Both the position numbers and the translations under genes were made by a program. The notes under the pieces are model-generated. The model was not told where the DNA came from. It saw only the letters and a program-made list of their open reading frames with translations, and searched no databases. From positions 167,276,001 through 167,340,000 of the forward strand of contig JBITNC010000001.1 of the NCBI GenBank assembly GCA_050084985.1: DNA of 64,000 bases, read 5' to 3'. Shown here one piece after another: positions 31,701 through 39,660 of this stretch (its first letter is position 1; each line of letters opens with the position of its first letter). The DNA comes from Nageia nagi. Its lineage: Eukaryota > Pinophyta.

Positions 31701-34079
31701 ATTTCTGAAGAAGACTTACACAATTTAAGTTTGCCTTAGCAACACAAGCTTTTGAAAGAAACCTTGGGGCATTAGTCCTTACAAGAGGAGATTAGTAACA
31801 CTATCTCACCTGATTCTAGGTTGCTTTCGCATCTAATCACCTCCAACGATAAATTGTATAAGAGGAAAGAATTCCATCCCAACAAGATGATGAGGGACCT
31901 ATTAACCTATCTTCCATTGATCCCATATGTAGTGATGCACCTCTATGCAACATAGTGGAAGAGCTAGAGGACCAAGTACATGAGGAGATTCGGGTTGCAT
32001 GACTTGACTTGGAGGAGGAGATGGATACACTTACAATCATAAAGGAGGAGGAGAATGTGGTTGTGCACTTGGAGGATTCATTGCCTCCTATGGACTTTGG
32101 TATTGGACCTTTACCAAAGATTGAGGATGATTATTTGCTCTACCAATACCATAGGTAGAGGCAATGCCAAACAAGATTGCCTCCTTGTAGGACTAGTAAA
32201 CCACGCTCTCCTACTCCTACACCTACTAGTGGAGCACTTAGTAGTCGTATTGGTGGTCGATTAACTAATAAAAAGGCTAGAGCCTCTTGCCATTCACATT
32301 GATGCCTTGACATTGTATTTAGTTATTTACTATTTTTTGCACTTGTTGGCACTTGGCAGTATGAGAGTCTGAGACATTGAGACTTATAAATGGACATTTG
32401 ACATACATTTTGTATATGACTTTTTTTTATTATTTTAGAGTAAATTGCTCTTTTTTTGATGCGAGGGATGTGTGGAGAGGCCATCAGCTCGTCGGGCATT
32501 GTGTTTCCACAGGAACGCTCCCAACCATAGAAGCCATGCACCATACATCCACAACGCACGAGACACTCACTTGTAGAGCACAAGCCTCACCTCTGCTTCA
32601 CATTCGAGCTGAAGTACACGAATGTGACGTTGGAGTCTAGTCCATCTTGCCCAAACTGTTTAACCTGCCATGCTATCCGACCATGTATGAATCACCAAAC
32701 TACGCTGGATCGGACCTGTTAAATGACATGTGCACATGCAACGTAGGCTATGACATGATTGTTGTGACCTAACCAAACCATTTAGCCAGCCTGACCATCT
32801 CGTGTTCCGAGTTGTGCCTACATGCTTTGCGTGCGCACTACCCTCTTGCCATGTCTAGAGAGGATCACCCTACTGTGATGTCCCACTTGAAAAGCTCCAG
32901 CCAGTGGCCTTAGGAGACTTGAATAGAGGACCTACTAGGAAGCACCCACTAGCTCTAACCATTCAATCACTGCTACAAGGACTTGTAGATGACTTTTTAT
33001 TTCATACGTTTTTCTATATTGATGTTACGATTTATAAATATGAATTATGATCAATTATTGTTTTCTTTAAATTTATATCATGAATGTGTTGTTGGATGAT
33101 ATGGCCCATACAGGAATGATTTATGGCAATTAGATAAGCATATTCTATAGGAAAAAATAAAAATATTGCACATTTTTTTTGTATTTTTTAATGCCAAGTT
33201 TTTAAAAAAAAATTTTAATGTACCACTTTTTTTTCCCATTTTATGTGCCATGTTTTTTTCCCATTTTTCCTATCTTTTTCCCAAAAATTTTACTCTTTTT
33301 TTAAAATTTGACCCAAAACCGTTTTTCCTCTGAACCCAAATTTGTATACACTGGTCTGGTTTTGTGCTGAACTTCATGGCTTGCATTAAAAAAGTTATTG
33401 GAAGAACTGGAAGCAAATAGACCCATTTGTGACACCAAAGTGATATTACATATCCTGGAGTGCAGCATATAACTTATGCTTCTATTTTGGATGGTGCTTT
33501 TGATGAGTAACTAGGAGAATAGTGGAGGCAGCTGTGCTCATTGCCAACAATTTTATATTTAGATATAGTGTAATCTACCTGTCACATAGTAAGTTCTCCC
33601 CTTTTGTCTTTCTGCACAATCCTAGGTCCTCGAAGATGATCGTCTTGTAGAATTACTTGGAGCAAGTTATTGGGGATATGGGAAAGTCTTATAAAATGAA
33701 ATGAATGATGCTTAATCCTCATAGTGGATACAGATATAATTGCTTGTGGTAGCATATATTTCTCATGTTGCACTAGCTATATGACGTGAATCATCTGCAT
33801 CTTTCATATATACAGCATTTATGTCGATTTGTAGTTTTATGCTGAGCCTCTGGAAGTGTCTGGTAAAATACTATGAATATATCATGGATTTGCAAATTGG
33901 AAAGAGTTGAAATCCTGCTTGGTAGTTTTAAAATTTTGACCAAGTTACTTTTTTTGTTCAATGCCTATTCTCATCCTTTGCAGGAGGTTACACAAAAGAA
34001 TCGTCATTTAAAGGTTCTTATAGATCAGCTTCGAGATCTTGTCAGTGACATATCAATGTGGCAGAGTCCAGTATTATGA
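7509..34079 (+). CDS. MED30: MED30-like Mediator subunit gene, three exons
   Basis: Three exons (7509-7775, 8619-8717, 33984-34079) join in phase 0 to a 153-residue protein with no stop before TGA. Exon 1 has the N-terminal motif [20 protein letters not shown] and [10 protein letters not shown], then a Gly-rich linker and [17 protein letters not shown]. Exons 2 and 3 form a predicted coiled coil ending [18 protein letters not shown]. This order and the C-terminal signature match plant MED30, a nuclear subunit of the Mediator complex that bridges transcription factors and RNA polymerase II. Both introns begin GT and end AG. An in-frame TAG at 7494-7496 precedes the ATG, which supports this start. 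The protein is slightly shorter than I recall for angiosperm MED30, mainly in the linker. Transcript support is not available here. Confidence 0.85.
7776..8618 (+). other. MED30-like intron 1 (843 bp)
   Basis: The intron begins GTATTT and ends TTATCCAG. It is AT-rich and contains a 12-bp unit (ATGGGATGGCAC) repeated three times at 8296-8331. No transposon proteins are visible in it. Confidence 0.8.
8296..8331. repeat. 12-bp x3 minisatellite in intron 1
   Basis: Three perfect head-to-tail copies of ATGGGATGGCAC. It is a short minisatellite of no evident function. Confidence 0.9.
8619..8717 (+). CDS. MED30: MED30-like exon 2
   Basis: This 99-base exon encodes 33 residues, [20 protein letters not shown] and then [13 protein letters not shown]. 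It is preceded by TTATCCAG and followed by GTATTA. It is too short to be found by ORF length. The acidic linker followed by a helix with a heptad pattern fits the middle of plant MED30, between the conserved N-terminal part and the C-terminal signature. Confidence 0.82.
8718..10575. other. intron DNA without recognised elements
   Basis: Moderately AT-rich sequence with scattered short frames. I see no recognisable domain, terminal repeat or RNA gene. Confidence 0.4.
10576..10850. repeat. GGGAAC/GTTCCC short-repeat cluster
   Basis: Within 275 bp there are well over ten copies of GGGAA(C/T) or its complement on both strands. The region stands out as GC-rich against its neighbours. Clusters like this often serve as subterminal transposase-binding sites in hAT elements. 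Frames on both strands here are low-complexity shadows. Confidence 0.75.
11198..12290 (+). pseudogene. hAT transposase remnant 1
   Basis: Pieces of one transposase lie in shifting frames. 11198-11404 is an acidic N-terminus with a [10 protein letters not shown] segment. In another frame from 11422, [20 protein letters not shown] gives a BED-type zinc finger (CX2C...H). 11538-11741 continues with [13 protein letters not shown] and a Ser-rich linker. About 11760-12140 encodes [17 protein letters not shown] and [20 protein letters not shown], the DUF659 signature. After a likely intron, [12 protein letters not shown] follows near 12233. Multiple stops and shifts show it is dead. Confidence 0.7.
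12341..13012. other. unassigned stretch after hAT remnant 1
   Basis: This stretch may hold the decayed 3' half of the hAT element, but I could not read the expected C-terminal dimerisation domain. The minus-strand frame 12522-12196 overlaps hAT coding on the other strand and is not credible. Confidence 0.3.
13783..13790 (-). promoter_or_regulatory. TATA box of element A
   Basis: TATAAATA on the minus strand, aligned with the same box in element B (30892-30899). It is followed by a conserved GTCTCATTTT stretch. Confidence 0.55.
14839..15780. repeat. ~365-bp degenerate tandem repeats in element A
   Basis: The anchor TAGG(C/T)GCAGGTTTT occurs at 14839, 15202 and 15577, spaced 363 and 375 bp. 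Each unit continues with AACTCCCCC-like, CTAACTTTTxGGGG and CCAAGAG...GGCACC(T/A)(T/C)ACCTC motifs. A poorer partial unit may precede at about 14380. Similar anchors (CTAGGYGCA) occur in element B. Confidence 0.7.
15780..16430. repeat. ~60-bp GGGCTCAAA repeat block in element A
   Basis: Around ten degenerate copies of (C/T)(G/C)GGCTCAAA(A/C)TTG(A/C)CAAAAA(C/T)GC recur at about 50-65 bp. The best are near 16130-16410. The plus-strand frames 15797-16207 and 16226-16519 are by-products of this repeat. Confidence 0.65.
16735..20159. other. intron DNA between elements A and C, mostly unassigned
   Basis: The GC content is higher than in the flanks. I see coding-like minus-strand pieces at 18126-18840 (listed separately). 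A GC-rich stretch at 19130-19490 is probably repeat DNA but shows no recognisable domain. No transposon ends could be placed with confidence. Confidence 0.3.
18126..18840 (-). pseudogene. unidentified coding-like remnant
   Basis: Several neighbouring minus-strand frames have protein-like composition. One has [20 protein letters not shown] and RRWEQRE near 18700-18610. 18466-18281 has [20 protein letters not shown]. 18308-18126 has [12 protein letters not shown] and [18 protein letters not shown]. They are separated by stops and shifts. I do not recognise the family. It could be a decayed processed gene or an old transposon ORF. The + strand frame 18297-18482 is its shadow. Confidence 0.25.
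20621..21067 (-). CDS. uncharacterised 148-residue ORF in element C
   Basis: An open frame of 148 residues, possibly starting at the internal Met at 21043 ([18 protein letters not shown]), 64 bases after a TATA box. The protein is basic and rich in Lys, Glu, Thr and Leu, with a helical C-terminal part ([16 protein letters not shown]). I see no transmembrane segment, zinc motif or protease motif, and I do not recognise the family. It could be a gag-like protein of a small retroelement, or a captured host fragment. In a region where nearly every frame is broken, an intact protein-like frame is notable. Confidence 0.4.
   Translation of the reverse strand: MLLNLCTRMAEPNPKAPKQEGETRKGMTTGNASPRYKHNVDIATLIRSLHQNPSLRARDESTDAHYVSRFVFKVNNTLSVTKVALNKDPKKPQGLEECTLNIETDEVKTTRVEWIRDITKLAKELEERQGKLSLKGKRTPSNPNLLQD
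21107..21113 (-). promoter_or_regulatory. TATA box upstream of the element C ORF
   Basis: TATAAAC on the minus strand, followed by ACCAACCTAGGGAGCTCATT. The downstream part aligns with the TATA region of element B (TATAAATAGATCCTAGGGGGTCTCATT). The spacing of 64 bases to the MAEP Met allows a short leader. Confidence 0.5.
21212..22172. repeat. eight ~45-bp palindromic units with GCATGC flanks
   Basis: Units lie at 21212-21258, 21427-21469, 21497-21542, 21641-21687, 21786-21831, 21899-21945, 22015-22058 and 22126-22172. The consensus is GTGCATGCTC, then CAAAAGACAAGATTTTGTCTTTTTG, then AGCATGCGC. The arms AAAGACAA/TTGTCTTT and the outer GCATGC pair with each other, so each unit could fold as a hairpin. 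The last five are spaced 111-145 bp. Many short ORFs on both strands here are repeat shadows. Confidence 0.85.
22524..22539 (+). other. possible LTR end and primer-binding site, plus strand
   Basis: GACAACA ends at 22525, followed two bases later by TGGTATCCGAGC (22528-22539), one mismatch from the common copia primer site TGGTATCAGAGC. No copia protein follows, so it would be the edge of a truncated plus-strand element. Confidence 0.4.
22700..23440 (-). repeat. copia-type LTR remnant
   Basis: The stretch AACACAAGTTTAATGTGG and AAAACCC near 22800 resembles R-U5 sequence of plant copia LTRs on the minus strand, also seen in the left element (about 3370). The block ends with GGTGTCTACA at 23440, which looks like an LTR terminus. 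The other end is not clear and no internal coding region is attached. Confidence 0.35.
22954..23140. repeat. ~24-bp tandem array (CATCTAATAATAGAACAACA)
   Basis: About eight degenerate copies of CATCTA(A/T)TAATAGAACAACA run head to tail. It lies in a probable LTR remnant. Confidence 0.8.
23441..25265. other. intron DNA, nothing recognised
   Basis: Only short scattered frames are present. I see no domain motif, terminal repeat or RNA gene. Confidence 0.35.
25266..25500. repeat. AATTCG-type subterminal repeat cluster
   Basis: About ten short motifs of the type AAATTCG(C/T/G) or its complement lie within 235 bp, for example near 25266, 25315, 25375, 25402 and 25495. They are probably subterminal binding sites of hAT remnant 2. 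Confidence 0.55.
25768..28018 (+). pseudogene. hAT transposase remnant 2, main part
   Basis: 25768 starts [12 protein letters not shown] and then [16 protein letters not shown], a BED-like finger. About 26200-26330 has [20 protein letters not shown]. 26520-26900 reads [20 protein letters not shown], then [25 protein letters not shown] and [19 protein letters not shown], a classic DUF659/hAT pattern. 27060-27390 continues with [20 protein letters not shown]. 27695-27830 gives the dimerisation motif [20 protein letters not shown] and then [14 protein letters not shown]. 27936-28018 gives [21 protein letters not shown]. In-frame stops are frequent, so it is inactive. Confidence 0.8.
28600..30230. 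repeat. degenerate repeats with CTAGGYGCA and ATCATCAAA anchors
   Basis: About nine units of roughly 180 bp recur. Each has CTAGG(T/C)G(C/T)A, then TTTGAAGTTTG-like, then CATCAAAxxxxAAAAATGxGCCTAGG. Good anchors are near 28810, 28988, 29177, 29371, 29552, 29830, 30011 and 30189. They lie in the long U3-like part of element B. Confidence 0.65.
29417..29966. repeat. 275-bp tandem duplication in element B
   Basis: 29417-29691 and 29692-29966 are direct copies (TTGACTAAAATTT...), clearly more alike than the other units. This points to a later duplication inside the array. Confidence 0.85.
30892..30899 (+). promoter_or_regulatory. TATA box of element B
   Basis: TATAAATA inside AGTCTATAAATAGATCCTAGG. 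It follows the AGGGCAACACT block shared with A and C. It is oriented with the LTR and against neither boundary. Confidence 0.55.
31412..31489. repeat. 39-bp perfect tandem duplication
   Basis: Two identical 39-bp units (ATTTCAAAGCTTAATGAATT...CTAACCG) lie at 31412-31450 and 31451-31489. Perfect identity in an otherwise decayed element suggests a recent slippage event. Confidence 0.92.
31846..32302 (+). pseudogene. hAT transposase remnant 2, C-terminal part
   Basis: After element B the hAT coding resumes with KLYKRKEF, then (one frame shifted) [16 protein letters not shown] and then a run of acidic residues, [14 protein letters not shown]. The DPINLxxIDP pattern is the usual tail of this hAT type. 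A Pro/Thr/Arg-rich end follows and a stop lies near 32302. Confidence 0.65.
32303..33983. other. end of intron 2, unassigned
   Basis: 32440-32950 is GC-richer, without a readable domain. 33150-33330 has T-runs with repeated TTTTTCCCATTTT, perhaps the 3' subterminal part of the hAT element. The last bases before 33984 form a pyrimidine-rich acceptor. Confidence 0.35.
33984..34079 (+). CDS. MED30: MED30-like exon 3
   Basis: Encodes the last 31 residues, [20 protein letters not shown] and then [11 protein letters not shown], and a TGA stop. The acceptor is CTTTGCAG. The block [18 protein letters not shown] is the conserved C-terminal signature that made the gene recognisable. Confidence 0.88.
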   Translation, partial: EVTQKNRHLKVLIDQLRDLVSDISMWQSPVL

Positions 34080-36249
34080 ATATGCTTGGCAGATAAAATC
34101 TCATTGAAGAATAACTGAATAATAGTTTAGAAGACAGGATCTCTCATTTGGTTAACATAATTATTTTTAAATCAAATCCTTAATGATGTATGTTCTTTGC
34201 TACAATTTTATTATCATCCAGTATCATACATAATGCTCCTAGTGTAAATTTACATATTGGTTGAAACTAGGTTTGATGATACTTTTAATAATTGCAAGAG
34301 TTTTCATATCATGTAGGTGTAAAGGTAAAGGTAAAGTCAACATTTAATGTCCTTTAAACCTATTTGTTAGTAGTACCTATTAAGAGTTATTAAATATCAC
34401 CAATGTAGGGTGTGGGAGTGGAACTTAGGACCTTCCATGTGGATGCTTTCACACCTCACGTGTCTCCTAACTCTCCTAACAAGAGGTCTTCAAGGTGGAA
34501 GGTCTCTTTTTCTCGTATTAAATTGTAATCTGATGCATGTGCATAATGGGGTCTTTAGTACTTTTTAACTTGATACTATGTTCATCATTATTAAGATTGT
34601 GCAGAGTAAAGAAATAAAGACGTAATTAGGTGAGCACTGAAGTTGGAGAGCTGACTTTGATCCGTTTAGGAAATGTAATATGGAATTTTTGGTAACTTTA
34701 TAATAGCTGCTAATAAAATGCTTATTAACTCAGAATTTGATGAACCCTCCTAGATGTTTGTAGCTACTGTAGCCATGAAGTTCTGCGTAATATATGTTGA
34801 GTATTTGGTTGTGGTAATGTTTTTTAAGGGTAAAATTGTGTTTTTGCTTATATTTGCTGTCTATTTTCTTATTTTCATTATATGTTTATTTATCCTAGCC
34901 TCATTGAGATCCTTTTCGTGAAACTACAGGAAGTCATCAATATATGGCATGGTCAATGAGTTGATATTGTTTTCGCCTCATGAACATGAGTGTGCTTAAT
35001 AGGAGCCAAAACTGGAAACATTATAGCAGTACTTGTTCATATTTGGTTAAGACAACTATTTTTAATGATTGTAGTTCTCATCTGTTTTTCAATACTTGAT
35101 TCAAAGTTAAGATCTTTTAATTTCTTCTTTAATTGGTTCAATTTCTATATTATCTGTTGCTTTCACTTGGTAATTTTATTGAACCTTAGCTCAACTATTT
35201 TAACTATTTGAACCCTAATAAAAATATAGAGTAATTCTTTTTATGCTACAAGTCGCAATAAGCTGTCCTTTGTTGAATGTAAATTGTACATAGCTGATCT
35301 TCTTTGATATCCATTAAAATGCAATAGCATTTGGTTCTGTAATGTCATCCTCAAAACATCAGTGCCTAGCTTAAATGAGGAAACAAGGCCATAAGTTGGA
35401 AGTTGCAGCAAATTCACACATGAAAATGGATGCCACAACTTTTCAGTTGCTAGTGAGCAGAAGAAGAGAGTGCATATATGAAATTCTGAATAGATGTCAG
35501 TTGACCTTTCATGTCCAGAAGCAACTGCCTGAAGTAGAGGCATACTTTTGAATTTCAATTGTACTACTTTCTGTCAAATCTTTACTATGTGCAAGAGCAT
35601 CCAATGATGTTTTATCTTGAGATATCATGACTATGGTGCTGATTGTGGATAAATGAAGCCTTTTGCCTCTTGCACACTAGAACAATATTGCTAAGCAAAT
35701 TATAGAAATCAAGAATATACCAGTTCTTAATAGAATCAATGAATAACAAAATGTAAATATTGATAATGTCAAAATTTGAGAATATGATATTAAAGAATAA
35801 TCTTCAAATGTAGTTGCCACTTTGAGAGCTACAATCTTTGATCTTGTTGATATAAATGGAAATAAGAAATATTATTTGAAGATGATGACCCAAATGATTT
35901 GTAGTACTATCTACTTACAAATATAAATAAGATCTTATTAATTACAATTCTATCTTAGGTCCTGAGCCAATCAAATATTCTAGACATGGTCAAGGTGCTT
36001 ATGTGACCTCCCTTTTTAGAAAAGCCTTTATCTTCAAAGCAATAAACTTTTAAAGTATCTCCATTGGTTCCCATGTGTTTTCTTTGAGAAAGTATTTCCA
36101 ATTGTTGAGTGCTTGATACACCAATCGTTGCCTTATTTTTTTTTTTTCTCTTCTTCATCACATCTTTAGGTTCCATTATTATCTTTCCCTTTCATCCAAT
36201 TCTATAAGTTTTGTTTGTGTGTGCACTTTTTCTTCCATCTCTTGTTTCA
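34080..36249. other. 3' flank of the MED30-like gene
   Basis: The first 150-200 bp are probably 3' UTR, with AATAA-type signals (GAATAACTGAATAATAG near 34110-34130), but the cleavage site cannot be fixed. A dispersed repeat lies at 34391-34485. I see no further gene. Confidence 0.4.
34391..34485. repeat. dispersed ~95-bp repeat, copy 1
   Basis: Matches 51678-51772 in the same orientation. Shared blocks are TTAAATATYACYAATGTAGGG, CCATGTGG.TGC, TTCACACCTCAC and TGTCTCC.AACT..CCTAA.AAGA. It could be a SINE or MITE fragment. Confidence 0.7.
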
Positions 36250-36870
36250 AACAAGAGACATGAAATGTGTTGTATTTTTTTGGATGTTAGTAATAGTTAC
36301 AATTGTATATCTGTTTATACAGTTGCAATTTGAGGAATATCATGTCTCCCACAAATTTTCTTTCCAAAAAATGTTGATTTTTTTGTTGCTTTATTTTGTT
36401 GTGTTCAGCAAAGTTTATCTCTTAGAACTCACATTGATTTTCTTTGTTCTATGAATTCATCCACTTCTTCCAATTTAGAAGCTTTTGATAAATAGTCAAT
36501 GGTGGATAGTTTTTTTTTTCCCATATAATGCTTCAAAAAGAGACATTTTTGTAGATAATTGGTACATTGTATTACCATTATTTCCCCCATGGAAGCCATT
36601 TTACCCACTGGTTTTGTTTATCATGTAAAAAATCTCAAACTATATTCTCAAACATTTGAGAATCATTGCCCATATATTTTAGCAATTGTAAAAAACGTAA
36701 CTTTGGGTTTGGGTAAAAAAGAAAACTATTTTCTCATGTCTTGTAACCTTAATAATTCTCTGTCTATGAAGTTTGGGGTCGAAGCATTTATCAAGAAACA
36801 TGAAATAAAATTGAGCAAATTAAAAAATAATTTATTTTTTGTAACTTCAAAATTAAGTTAATTTATAGTA
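36250..36870 (-). pseudogene. Gypsy (chromovirus-type) integrase fragment
   Basis: Broken minus-strand pieces read QWVKWLPWGE (about 36612-36583), MSLFEALYGKKK, YLSKASKLEEVDEFIEQRKS and KFVGDMIFLKLQLYKQ (about 36350-36300). This is the C-terminal part of a Gypsy integrase before the chromodomain. Several frameshifts separate the pieces. The + strand frames 36215-36454 and 36559-36861 are shadows of it. A Lys-rich minus-strand frame 36176-35955 follows downstream and is not recognised. Confidence 0.65.
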
Positions 36871-37966
36871 ATTAATAACAAGTTGAATTCAAGTAGTGAT
36901 TGACTTCTTGAATTGCATCATAACATCTCTATGATACAACCATTGCCAAGTTTTATGAACACTTAAGAGACTCGATGTAAGATTTCATGACCTATCTCAT
37001 AACTCTTGTAAGTTATGCAATCTTCCATTGTTATAAGTTTATCATATTATTCCATGTCTCATTTGATCAAGTTGATCTAAGTCAATGTAATTGAGTTTTT
37101 AGGTTTTGTTATATGAGTTTTATAACTTGGTTAGCTTGACATATGGTTTCTTGTTTGCAATGTGTATATAAGATTTTCTGAAACCATTCATCATATCTCA
37201 ATAGCTATAGTAATCAAATCTAACATTCAATTGCATCAATGTCTATCATGATAATCTCTCTATCATAAATAAACCAAACATATCATATGAATCCTATGCA
37301 ATTGCTTATTCAAGGTTTAAACAACTCTCACAGATATGATTGTAACATAAAGAATGATTCATTCATTGTTCTTACAACTCATTCAATTTTGGTAAAATGA
37401 TGGTAGAAACAGTCATGGGGTATTTTATATAAAATTTTAGGAACAACTATAATGAATTTTAGGTTTATTGCTAGTTATTGTTTGGTTGTTTTAATAAATA
37501 TCATATTGTGCTTGATTTGGTTCTATAGTTGTGTTTTAATGACTTATTTTCATTGGGTGGTTGTGAGTGATTGTGGTCAATTGTCCTTGGGAGTAATCAT
37601 ATTTTTCTTGGAATATCTGTGCATTAATGTTTTTCTTTATATGAGAAACAATTATTCAAATACTTAATTGATATATATTTATATATGGACAAATTTTGAT
37701 AGGTTTTACAAACCAATGGGTTGTAAAGGACATTAAAAGACATTTATCTAGTAGAAACTTAAGGTTTTCTCCTCTATATCTAGTGATGAAACTCCATGCT
37801 TAAACCCATCCTTGAAATGAAACAATTGAAGAGTCTCTACAAAACAACAACTACAAACTAAGTCCTCATATACAATTTCATGTTAGTAATTAGATTGATT
37901 GGAGACTAAAATTCTATTAGAGACTAATCCCCAATACATTATTTAGACATGGTACTATAAATTATC
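36871..37966. other. AT-rich intergenic DNA
   Basis: Short frames only. I see no domain, terminal repeat or RNA gene. Confidence 0.35.
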
Positions 37967-39252
37967 TGTAACATCCCCTTTTTATAAAAAAATAAATAAT
38001 TTTGGAATCCTAAGGATTCCCTTTTTGTAAATATTTATTTATTCATGTATTTGTTGTTAGTTACTTAGGATAGAAATATAAAACTCCATTGGACCGACCC
38101 ATTTTATGAGCCCCATGATGGATGTTTTCCTCGTAAGCTAAGATGTGTTATTTAAATTATCATTTAATGCATTTGGAGATCTTAAAGATGATTGTGGGAA
38201 TCCCAAGGCTTGTATAGCATCTAGATGACACTTGAGCATGGATACACACCTATTTGCCCCAACGTTAGATTTGGCAGCACTTGTATACATGCACTAGCTT
38301 TGGGGAGACTCCTAGACCCCCACATTGGCATGCATGGCACCTTGGACTCCCACATTGGCATGCATGGTACCTTGGACTTCCACGTTGGCATTTATGGCCT
38401 CTAGGAGCCCATGTGGGCATGCTTGACCCTTAGGCACCCATGTTGGAGATCTTGGGCCTCCAAGAGGTTAAGGTTGAGATTGGGGAGGTTGGGGATGACT
38501 TATAGGTGAGATTTAGATTTAGTGATGAGTTATATAAGGCAAAGGAGCCTCATTGTAGAGATAGAGTTGAATTTGATATTGAAACCCTTCTCTTTGGAGT
38601 TACCAAAGAATTGGCGGTGTCAAGCACCCTTGAGCATAATGCACAAGGAGAGTCCAAGAGGCGTGGAACACCTTCTAACTTATGATTGAGGTGAGTGTTT
38701 TCTTACGATTGAGGTGAGTGTTCGTGCTAAGGTTGCCTTACCCTGAGGTGTCCATAAGCAATCTACACCTTTGAATCCAGGTGGTGGCATTCCGAAATCA
38801 CATTCATTCTCTTTGTTAGGAGCTAGCTTGTGAGGGAGCCCTTTAGGAGATCTATCTCAGCACATTGTATGCCCTTAAGGCCTGTTCGGTATTTTATTCA
38901 TCATTCTTTCAATAATAGAACCGTGGCATACTTGGATCTCATTTGTTGTCTCATTATTTGATGTTTGTACTTCTATATATGCAACATTGAGCTATTTTTG
39001 TATATGAATGCTTGTATGGTGAATCATTGGCATTCTTGGATGTGTTTGGCATGATATGTGAGTCCCCAAGTGTGATGTTGGGGTATAGGGGTAGAATTGG
39101 ACTAGTGAAGTGCATCGTTCGGCTTCCTAGCTTGTTATCATTCATGTTTGATGCCCTATTATAGTTCGTGGCATGCCTAGGAGCATTATATGATATTGAT
39201 TTTGCATTTCCTTGCCTAATTTGTGCAATGAGAACAATTTGGGGATTTTACA
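37967..39252. mobile_element. solo LTR, 1286 bp, with perfect TTATC duplication
   Basis: The block starts TGTAACATCCCC and ends GGGGATTTTACA, an inverted repeat matching at 11 of 12 positions. It is flanked on both sides by TTATC (37962-37966 and 39253-39257). There is no internal protein. Inside is a TATA-like box, TATATAA at 38531-38537, which suggests plus orientation. It fits a solo LTR left by recombination between two LTRs. Confidence 0.85.
38310..38460. repeat. ~34-bp repeats inside the solo LTR
   Basis: Four to five degenerate copies of CCCACATTGGCATGCATGGCACCTTGGACT precede the TATA-like box. They could be U3 enhancer-type repeats. Confidence 0.75.
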
Positions 39253-39605
39253 TTATCTTTTCATCATTTCTATTAAATTGAGGTTTCTAATCATTTCTTT
39301 TCGATTACCTGCAAACCTAGATGTAGCTAAGAAGAATACAATAACAAAATTATTAATAAATCAATTGCATTAGCAATGTTTACATTCTAGCAAAAATACA
39401 TTCCAACATACTTATAATATCTTTTTTAAGATAATATAGCTATAGAATTCCTATGACTATCTATCATAATAATCATACAAAATCATTGATAATAATAGCT
39501 ACATAATAAGCACATGCTACTTGTATTTATCAACACTTTATACCAACTATTTCATCTCTTTAACATTGAACAATTCTAACTTTAATCAAGATTGCCTAAA
39601 TTGTA

Positions 39606-39608
<3 letters not shown>

Positions 39609-39658
<50 letters not shown>
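39609..39658. repeat. (GT)25 microsatellite
   Basis: An uninterrupted run of 25 GT dinucleotides. The short ORF with a Val-Cys run across it is an artefact. Confidence 0.97.

Positions 39659-39659
<1 letters not shown>

Positions 39660-39660
<1 letters not shown>

Larger units (their letters stand above)
28019..31845 (+). mobile_element. element B: 3.8-kb LTR-like element inserted in hAT 2
   Basis: It starts TGTGTTTTGCCCGCACAACACACCCC and ends CTCCA at 31845. The hAT reading stops exactly at 28018 and resumes at 31850 with LYKRKEF, so both boundaries are defined by the host gene. The flanks AAGGA (28014-28018) and AACGA (31845-31849) look like a 5-bp target duplication with one mismatch. There is no internal protein and no second LTR, so it is best read as a solo LTR with U3 of about 2.9 kb, a TATA box at 30892 and R-U5 of about 0.95 kb. 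It is in inverted orientation to A and C. Confidence 0.65.
25266..32302 (+). mobile_element. hAT transposon remnant 2, split by element B
   Basis: The plus-strand hAT coding region runs from 25768 to 28018 and resumes at 31846-32302 after a 3.8-kb insertion (element B). A cluster of AATTCG/CGAATT short repeats at 25266-25500 precedes the coding region and resembles hAT subterminal repeats. The order is BED finger, DUF659, then C-terminal dimerisation domain. Terminal inverted repeats and the 8-bp duplication are not visible. Confidence 0.7.
8718..33983 (+). other. giant intron 2 of MED30-like gene (25,266 bp)
   Basis: The donor GTATTATC follows exon 2 and the acceptor TCATCCTTTGCAG precedes exon 3. 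Phase 0 is preserved and the protein joins as ...IELRE + EVTQKN..., the expected continuous coiled coil, so no exon appears to be missing. The intron contains two hAT remnants, three related LTR-like elements (A, B, C) and copia LTR debris. Giant introns made by transposon growth are known from conifers. Confidence 0.8.
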
